A stretch of DNA of 64,000 bases from Bufo bufo (taxonomy: Eukaryota; Chordata; Amphibia; Anura; Bufonidae). Below, in pieces: positions 56,966-64,000 of the stretch. Position 1 is the stretch's first letter, and every line of letters begins with the position of its first letter. The notes under the pieces were generated by a model, which was given only the letters and a program-made list of their open reading frames with translations, was not told where the DNA came from and did no database searches. The stretch is from contig NC_053394.1 of assembly GCF_905171765.1 (NCBI RefSeq), positions 159,287,256-159,351,255 of the forward strand, given 5' to 3'. A program made the position numbers and the translations under genes.

Positions 56966-56969
56966 TAAA

Positions 56970-57317
56970 GGGGTATACTTTTGCAATTGCATGTAATAAA
57001 AATTTAGTAAAGCCACGTATAGAGTTCTTTCCTGAAATCTATCTGTATAGCGCTACCTGCTGTTTGCCCTTTTTCAAAATTTTCTGTTCAGCTCACTGAG
57101 GTTAACATACATGATCAGTTCCATCCTTCAACCTCCACAAGCTGCATCAGAAAGGACACACCCCTGAGCTGCCAGCCTAAAATAAATCTAGCAGAACAAT
57201 TGGAGCAATAAATGGGGAGATCTCTGGATCCATTTCAGCTTTGTTTAGAAAGAGGCTGTCATGTACTATATGATGTCTGATTTTCATTTTTTATATTACT
57301 AACATGATAAACAATTT
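56970..57317. mobile_element. MITE, second copy of the 10004-10422 family
   Basis: Shares 'gcgctacctgctgtttgccc', 'ctgagctgccagc', 'ggggagatctctggatcc' and 'gatgtctgattttcattttt' with the first copy, same orientation, with diverged ends. Confidence 0.65.
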
Positions 57318-57379
57318 AAAGAGGTCGTGTAGCCATGAAAAGAGGGTATGGGTGGAATCTCTGAAGGTTACGTGTTGAG

Positions 57380-57460
57380 GAAGGGTTGAGACGCATGCAT
57401 ATATATACATATATGCATGCAAACATGTGCATGCATGTATGATATATGTGCATGCATTAG
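57380..57460. repeat. Alternating purine-pyrimidine tract
   Basis: 'atatatacatatatgcatgc' and 'catgtgcatgcatgtatg' stretches alternate almost perfectly, a sequence type able to form Z-DNA or cruciforms. Confidence 0.7.
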
Positions 57461-57469
57461 TTGACACTT

Positions 57470-57985
57470 TATAGGAGGATGTGCGCAGATGTGCCCAGCA
57501 TCAGTGCACATCTGCCCTTAGTGGCCCACAGGGGCTCATGGTGGCCCCTGTGGGAAATATGTGGTAAGCTGTGCCCCCTTTATAATATAGGTGTGTAGTA
57601 CATATATATAAATCCCCCTTTATAATATATATGCCCCCTGATGTATGTATATCCCAGTATCAATGTATACATGTGTATGGATGTGCCCCAAGCATCCATA
57701 CACATGTATATTATACATATACCCCCCCCCCCCCCCCCCATCTCCATAGGATGAAACCAGGTGCATCGGTGTGAATGGGCCCCAAGCATTCACACTGATG
57801 CAATCTGGCTAATTGCATCAGAATGACCGGACAAGGGTCCGGTCATCCTGATGGATACAAAGAACTCAGATTCAACAGAATCTGAGGCCTTTGTTCTAAT
57901 TATCTCCAGCGCTGCTGGAGATAATTATGCATGATAGAAGGGAGGGAGAAACCTCCCCTCCTTCTATTATGCACATTCCGACAGC
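57470..57985. repeat. Chain of consecutive hairpins
   Basis: Successive inverted repeats: 'acatgtgtatggatg' / 'catccatacacatgt' (57668-57708), 'gcattcacactgatgcaa' arms around 57775-57810, 'ccggacaagggtccgg' (57827-57843), 'cagattcaacagaatctg' (57867-57884), 'aattatctccagc'/'gctggagataatt' (57897-57925), and 'agaagggaggg'/'cctcccctccttct' (57936-57965). A run of C lies at 57721-57738. Confidence 0.75.
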
Positions 57986-57989
57986 GCCA

Positions 57990-58370
57990 TTACTATTGCG
58001 CTGTCCGGAATGCCAGGTGCTGCAGGCGGGAGATCAAAGGCTTCTCCCGCCTGTCTGCTAGAGGCGCGGCCCCGCTGTGCGTGTGCAGGGACGCGCGGGC
58101 TGGCGAGGTGATGTCATATCACCGCGCCGTCCCACGTGTCTTTAACGGTGGTGCGCACGGCCCGGGAGTGCGGGCTGCAGGGTATAAAGCCCGGCAGCCC
58201 TGCACTAGAGGGAGAGCCTTACCGGACCCCACCATAATAGGAGAGCGCGATCGGCGCTCAGGATTCGGAGCGGTCCCCCCTGGCTGACGAGGACCCAGAC
58301 CAGCCCCCCGTCTGAAGGAAAGCGCAATCGGCGCTCAGGAGGAGCGGAGCAACCCCCTAGACGAACGAGG
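57990..58370 (+). promoter_or_regulatory. CpG-rich block with TATA box
   Basis: A G+C-rich, CpG-rich stretch holds TATAAA at 58183-58188 in 'gggtataaagcccgg'. Two diverged direct repeats containing 'gagcgcgatcggcgctcagga' follow (about 58240 and 58320). It could be a promoter or an LTR/repeat promoter. No gene downstream was recognised. Confidence 0.35.
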
Positions 58371-59450
58371 AACAAACATTAAGTATCAACCCCTATCCCA
58401 CCAACGATATCCCTGACCCCCTACCACTATTTAACCCTTACACCCCTGAGCCCAAACCCCTATCCCACCAACGATCCTATACCACCTCCCCTGATTAACT
58501 CCCCCGCTGTACCTCACCCCCCCCCCCCAACCTGCCCATGCACAAACCCCCTCTCTGTACACCTGCAGGGTATTAACCCTTGCATTGCTGTGCAGCCCTG
58601 ATAACCCCCACTGTACCTCACCCCTATTACTGTATTAGTGTCTGTGGCCTGCATACACCGATGCAGTGCCACCGTTTACCATTGTCGTACCCCATAGGGA
58701 CAGTAAGTAGAACCAGGTGGGTGGGCTGCTAATATATATGTGTGAGTGTATTGTATAGTTAGTTTGTGGGTGGAATTTGGGAACCGTGTAGTGTAGTTTA
58801 GTACTGTGTTATAGTGCTGTATTGTTAGTGTATTTATAACTATCTGTGTAATGTGTGTTTATTAGCGATAGTTAGTTTAGTAAGGCGCATGCAGCTAGTT
58901 TAGTGATTAGCGTAAGGTAAAGGCAAAGTATTGTATTATTGTTATATAAAAGGTATAAATAAGCGGAGTCATCAATAGACGGCTCCTCCTATTTCTGAAT
59001 ATTAATTATTGATATTTGCATAAATATTGGTGATTAATATTCCCCCTTTACATTACGTATGAGGGTATTAGGCTTCACACCTTTGTCCAAGTGTAGTGGG
59101 CTTGGCTCCTGGTAACACAGAACTGGCACTTGTCCATGTCTAAATGCTTTGCACCCCTCTTCATATCCCTGCTGCTTGTGAATTGGTCTTCAGGAAACAA
59201 AGAAAGTGTCTGGGATGTGTGATGAACCCCTTGCCTAAATTGGGACTTTAAGTATTGCTATATATGAAAGCGCATCTCTGCAGGATGCTCTTGGAGATAG
59301 CCCACTGATTTAGCCTCAGAACCTGTTGTGATTTTGTTGAAATTGTTCAAGAATATATTGTATGTGGAAGAAATTTGCACTATTAAACTTAGTAAAGACT
59401 GTGAGTTCAATGTGTTTTCCTACCTTTGTATCTTTTTTTGTATACCAGTG
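58371..59450. other. No gene recognised
   Basis: C-rich, then A/T-rich, non-coding sequence. No element ends found. Confidence 0.35.
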
Positions 59451-59452
59451 GC

Positions 59453-60505
59453 GTACCGCAGTACGCAGTTGCTACGGGGCCTGTGAGTTGAAGGGGACCG
59501 ACCAGGCTGAATGGCCCCGCCCCCTTTCTGACCTGAGAACTCTGTTCACTTCCTCCCTGCCCCTGCAGCTGCCTGCCAAATCGTTGTGTCTCACTCTGCT
59601 GCTGGGGGGAGGGGGGGATCCCTCACATAGAAATCATTACTCAGTGCTGACAGGACCTGCAATAATGTGCAGAGAAGAGGGGATGAAGGACCTGCGATGA
59701 CCTCACCATCATGTGACCAGAACAGGAGGCGGAGCTCAGTAGTGCAGTAAAGTAATGAAGAAGACCAGCCATGCTTGTGACGAAGTATGAATTCAATCTA
59801 AGTGCCAGGGAAAAGCTGGGAGTTGTAGTCCTCTTATACCTCCTGGTATGTAATATCAGAGCACATTACAAGAGAAGGTATAATAGGAGAGGACTGCAAC
59901 TCTCAGCATGTCCAGGCCATGGGAGTTGTATATCTCCTTTTATAATGTACTCTGATATTACATAATAACGGCTTGGACATGCTGGGAGTTGTAGTCCTAT
60001 CCTCTTATACATCTCCCTGTAATGTGCTCTGATATAAAATAATAATGGCTTAGACATGCTGGGAGTTATAGTCCGCTCCTGCAGTAATGTGCTCTGAATT
60101 AGGGCCCGGGACAATGCATAGGGGAGGGTAGTCATCCGCCTAGGGCCCCACTTTGCTACCCATAAAAGGGGGCGCACTCATGGTGGTCCAACTTCACAAG
60201 CCTCAGGCCGCTCGGCCTCAAGCCTGTGAGGCATTAGAACGGAGCAAGAAGCCGCAATGATATCATTGCAACCTCCTGCTCTGGGTCTTGCATGATGACA
60301 TAATCACGTGAGACCCGGAGCATGTCATTGGACTGTCTGCATTCCGCATCTGACCCGCAAACAATGTGGATTGGATGCGGACAAAAAGATGTTCGTGTAC
60401 ATGAGCCCTTAGGTTAGTGCAATAATTGTACTTTTTTTTTTAGGGAGGCAGGGCCCAATTCTGAGTTTTGCTATGGGGGCCCATGATTTCTATGTACGCC
60501 CCTGC
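59453..60505. mobile_element. hAT-like termini bounding composite repeats
   Basis: Left end CAGTGGCGTACCGCAG and right end CTATGTACGCCCCTG resemble the termini of 53897-55222. The flanks (TTGTATAC and CCTGCTAC) do not form a duplication, so these may be ends of two different elements. The interior includes the tandem units at 59800-60080 and a GGCC-family MITE end near 60400. Confidence 0.45.
59800..60080. repeat. Tandem units carrying ACTACAACTCCCAGC motif
   Basis: About four units of 75-90 bp, each with 'catgctgggagttgtagtcc' or a variant (59813, 59903 inverted, 59975, 60055) and 'taatgtgctctgatat'. Confidence 0.75.
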
Positions 60506-60969
60506 CTGCTACTCCCCACCGCACCCAGGGACTGAGCACACCAAAGCCAGCTCCAAGGAGTTCCCTGGCGTGGCAGTTCTTCAGACAATGTGCTGACGAC
60601 AAGATGCGAATGGTTTGCACGCTGTGCAATCGGAGCCTGAAGCGAGGCATAAATGTTCTAAACCTGAGCACCACCTGCATGTTCAGGCAATCCCTGGACC
60701 TGAATGCCAGCATTTCAAAATTCCTGGCCTTTGAAATTCTGTCATTCCGTCTGGTGGAGACGGAGTCTTTTAAAAACCTTATGGCGGTGGCTGTCCCACA
60801 GTACGTGGTTCCCAGCCACCACTACTTCTCCAGGCGAGCCATCCCTGCCCTGCACAACCAAGTGGCGGACAAAATAAGGTGTGCACTGCACAGTAGAGAG
60901 GGAGGAGGAGAAATAGGAGTAATAGCTGAGAAGAGCAGCAGAGGCTGCAAGTACTACAAACAAATGTGA

Positions 60970-61600
60970 AGTCAATCTAGCATTGAGTAGATTAACGTTC
61001 CAGTAAATAAAGGAACGCATAATAAAGCTAATATATAGCAACACAACCTCTAAACCAATTCATAAAGCACCTCACTTATCTTCACCACCAGTCACATTTC
61101 CCTACCTCTCACCTTCCCCCCTCCCCCTCCAATTTCCAACTACCTCCCCTTCTGCTGTTTAGTCCACGGATATAAGCCAGCTATAATAGCGAATTACAGA
61201 GCATATAGGAATTAATAAAGCGAAGAAGACCGCATCACTGAGAGTTTTAAAGTCTATAATCTAGTAGTTACGTTATAAGTGTAAAAATAAAAATTATATA
61301 CCTATATTAAAAATAATAAATAAAAGTGAAGTTTTAATTCAATAGACAGTACATGATCCAAAAACGTAAAGAGGTCCTAAGTGACCATCAGTTAGTAAAT
61401 TAAAATAACATCTTAAAGGGCCCTGCTACAGTACCTGCGCAAGCTGCAACTGGCGTCACGAACTTATACACATATAAACTGACCCACTGCATAGCTGACC
61501 CACTGACCCAGTGTCCTGCTCATTGCATGTGGCACAGGGGGAAGAGAAGGAGAAAGAGGGATCAGGCCAGTCATTCACAAGTGGCTCGGAGGGTCAGGTA
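60970..61600. other. Sequence replacing the middle of hAT copy 2
   Basis: No transposase similarity here. It contains 'aactggcgtcacgaactta' at about 61448-61466, identical in core to the sequence after the LTR at 40331, so part may be an LTR remnant. Confidence 0.4.
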
Positions 61601-62009
61601 CACAACTTTCCAACCAGTTCTGGAGGATGAGGAGGAGTAGGATGATGAGGAGGAGGAACCATGTTCACAGCAGGGTGGCACCCAAAGCAGCTTATGGGCA
61701 TCAATGGAGCATGGCTGGGGGTATACAGAGGACACAAACAATACACCTCCCACAGAGGACAGCTTGTCGTTGTCTCTGAGCAGCCTGGCACACATGAGCG
61801 ACTACATGCTGCAGTGCCTGCACAACGACTGCCGAGTTTCCCACATTCTAAGCTGATTACTGGGTGGCCACTCTGCTGGATCCCCGCTACAAGGACAACG
61901 TGCCGCCCTTAATTCTGTCACTGGAGCGTGATCGGAAAATGCGCGAGTACAAGCGCATGCTGGTAGGCGCGCTGCTGATGGCATTCTGAAGACTTAAAGG
62001 TAGGCAGAC

Positions 62010-62632
62010 AATGTCATAGAGCAGCAGGAAATGCTAGCAGAATGCTTGGGTGTATAGGGAGAGGCATTACCAGTAGAAAGAGGGAGGTGCTCATGCCGCT
62101 CTACAGAGCACTAGTGAGACCTCATTTGGAGTATTGTGCTCAGTACTGGAGACCATATCTCCAGAAGGATATTGATACTTTGGAGAGAGTTCAGAGAAGA
62201 GCTACTAAACTGGTACATGGATTGCAGGATAAAACTTACCAGGAAATATTAAAGGACCTTAACATGTATAGCTTGGAAGAAAGATGAGGCAGAGGGGATA
62301 TGAGAGAAACTGCTAAATACAAGGTAAAAGAGGAAAGAATATTTAAAAGAAGAAAAACTGCTACAAGAGGACATAGTTTTAAATTAGAGGGGCAAAGGTT
62401 TAAAAGTAATATCAGGAAGCATTACTTTACTGAGAGAGTAGTGGATGCATGGAATAGCCTTCCTGCAGAAGTGGTAGCTGCAAATACAGTGAAGGAGTTT
62501 AAGCATGCATGGGATAGGCATAAGGCCATCCTTCATATAAGATAGGGCCGGGGGCTATCCATAGTATTCAGTATATTGGGCAGACTAGATGGGCCAAACG
62601 ATTCTTATCTGCCGACACTTTCTATGTTTCTT
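62010..62632 (+). mobile_element. L2/CR1-clade LINE fragment in hAT copy 2
   Basis: End of the LINE reverse-transcriptase protein: MLGCIGRGITSRKREVLMPL, YRALVRPHLEYC, LERVQRRATKLVHG, then (after one stop at 62285) the C-terminal RKHYFTERVVDAWNSLP block, and the 3' tail 'gggcagactagatgggcc…ttctatgtttc'. Two frames (62042-62287, 62300-62545) are nearly intact, so this copy is fairly young. hAT text resumes at about 62640. Confidence 0.85.
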
Positions 62633-63113
62633 TTTTTCTGACAGCGGGGGCTCAGTGGACGCACAAGGCGAAGGCAGAGGAGGAGGAAGAAGTCGCCAAC
62701 GCAGCTGGGGCACCGCAGGGAGGGTTAGCATTGCCAAAATGTGGAAAAGCTTTGTCAGCACGCCACAACAACCAGCACCACCAGCTGATATGGAACGTCT
62801 TAGCAGGAGGCAGCATTTCACCAACATGGTGGAACAGTACATGTGCACACGCCTACACGTACTGACTGATGGGTCTGCCCCATTCAACTTCTGGGTCTCC
62901 AAATTGGGCACATGGCCTGAGCTTGCCCTTTACGCCTTGGAGGTGCTGGCCTGCCCTGCAGCCAGTGTATTGTCTGAACGTGTGTTTAGCACGGCAGGGG
63001 GCGTCATCACAGACAAGCGCAGCCGCCTGTCCACAGCCAACATGGACAAGCTCACGTTCATTAAAATGAACCAGGCATGGATCCCACATGACTTGTCCGT
63101 ACCTTGTGCTTAA

Positions 63114-64000
63114 TAGACAAGTATACCAGCTGCACCTAGCCATTGTTATATTCCAGCGCACTTTTTCTTTGCATTCTCTTTTCCATTTCCAAATGTTTTG
63201 GGGCCTTCCCAAATTTATAATAAAAAAATAAATGAAAACGTTCTAATAAAAATTATCTGAATAAAAAAATAAAAAATAAATAAAGGAAAAACAAAACAAA
63301 AACAGCCTTGGCTATCTCCTCCTCTTCCACCGCCGCTTCCACCTACACCGCCATGTCTACCGCCTCCTCAACCTCCTACTACATTTTGACCTCAGCCTTC
63401 TAGTTCAAGATTATTATTTTAATTTTTTTTTCTATTCTATGGTATTTTAAGTCATTTTTCCTATCCACATTTGTTTGCAGGATTGCTGAAAACGATTAAT
63501 AGAAGAATGTTGGACAGGGAGAGTTCAGGGAGACTTATTCTGCGTCAGTTTTATTTATTTATTCCTACATCAGCCATGAACTAAGATATGTAAGTCAATA
63601 CCAATAAGATAGAAGCCTTTATTATTCCACTGCCAGTGTGCCAACCAGTACCATCCAGTCTGCATCCCTTAGGGTGTCTGGGTTTGAAGCATTTCCACCC
63701 GTTTAGGCCACTTTTTTCAGTGAGTTTTTGTCTTTGTGTATATGGAATGTGCCACTTCATTTTGCTGGTAACGTTCTTTTGCACCTGGTAGCTTCTGTGT
63801 CACATGGTCTGTTGTGGGTGTGGCTTCTGTGTCACATGGTCTGTTGTGGGTGCGGCTCACAGCTTTATTCTACCTCACAATGCATTGGTGATATCACTAT
63901 GGAGGCATGTGAGAGCCTGGCTGTGCGTTAATTTCTAGCATTGTTCAGACTCTTTTCACACACCACCGGCGTTTTAGTGGTAGGACCCCATGCGTGCTTC
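63114..64000 (+). other. 3' non-coding part of hAT copy 2
   Basis: Follows the transposase stop. A/T-rich with CCTCC/CCGCC-rich runs (63318-63385), a style common in subterminal regions of hAT elements. The right terminus was not reached within the window. Confidence 0.4.

Larger units (their letters stand above)
60530..63113 (+). pseudogene. hAT transposase relic (ZBED-like), copy 2
   Basis: Pieces in order on the plus strand. 60550-60966 is a BED-like zinc finger (WQFFRQ, CTLC) whose His ligands are not recognisable, then the region FLAFEILSF…VPSHHYFSRRAIP. 61610-61850 is an acidic linker and a helical block. 61856-61910 holds DYWVATLLDPRYKD. 62640-63113 is the C-terminal hAT dimerisation domain (YALEVLACPAASVLSERVFSTAG, LSTANMDKLTFIKMN). 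The middle catalytic part between 60966 and 61600 is replaced by other sequence and a LINE fragment lies at 62010-62632. The family differs from copy 1 in sequence. Non-functional. Confidence 0.8.

Noticed and set aside
57931..58287. 118-codon frame in the CpG-rich block
   Set aside because: Arg/Ala/Gly-rich translation of G+C-rich repeat sequence with no recognised domain.
1..64000. tRNA, rRNA or snRNA genes
   Set aside because: I looked for cloverleaf-like and B-box-like sequences while reading and found none I could support; a covariance-model scan would be decisive.

Overview
The window reads as intron-rich, transposon-saturated vertebrate nuclear DNA, most likely from a frog or toad. 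That call is inference. It rests on two vertebrate-type spliced genes, very low coding density, and a mix of a Ngaro-type tyrosine-recombinase retrotransposon, hAT, Tc1, Gypsy, L2/CR1 LINEs, a retrovirus relic and many short inverted-repeat elements. There is no operon layout, CRISPR array, rRNA or recognisable tRNA.

Host genes. (1) Plus strand: four exons (10918-11059, 11594-11739, 16223-16347, 22275-22344) have matching splice phases and encode the last ~150 residues of a charged protein. It resembles the C-terminal domain of tankyrase-1-binding protein TNKS1BP1 or its relative KIAA1671. (2) Minus strand: five exons (53081-52969, 48441-48354, 46621-46518, 44295-44188, 44113-43928) form a pi-class glutathione S-transferase (GSTP1-like). 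The short exon carrying the start codon and catalytic tyrosine was not found. The two genes converge tail to tail, about 21.6 kb apart.

Mobile DNA, left to right. 1-3300: 3' two-thirds of a young Ngaro element (RNase H, tyrosine recombinase, SGNH hydrolase, split direct repeats). 3424-8851: an old hAT element holding a repeat array, a Tc1 MITE and a 1.7-kb foldback element. 9175-9765: probable solo LTR. 12470-13320 and 17697-18515: minisatellites. 16846-17376: giant hairpin. 20335-21818 and 36871-38505: two Tc1 copies with different inactivating lesions. 28043-32318: minus-strand endogenous retrovirus (integrase, env) split by a hAT insertion with a perfect 8-bp target duplication. 33690-36300: Gypsy pol relic invaded by an L2/CR1 LINE and two MITEs. 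38968-39502: long foldback. 39558-40329: Gypsy-type LTR. 41090-42930: Tc1 relic split by a hAT element. 48905-52000: L2/CR1 LINE inside a GSTP intron. 53897-55222: hAT element with perfect target duplication. 57470-58330: chain of hairpins. 59800-60080: repeats carrying a ZNF143-like motif. 60530-64000: second hAT transposase relic, split by another LINE fragment.

The clearest theme is nesting. Target-site duplications, empty sites and reading frames that resume on the far side give the order of insertion for many elements. The only host functions supported here are those of the GSTP and TNKS1BP1-like genes.
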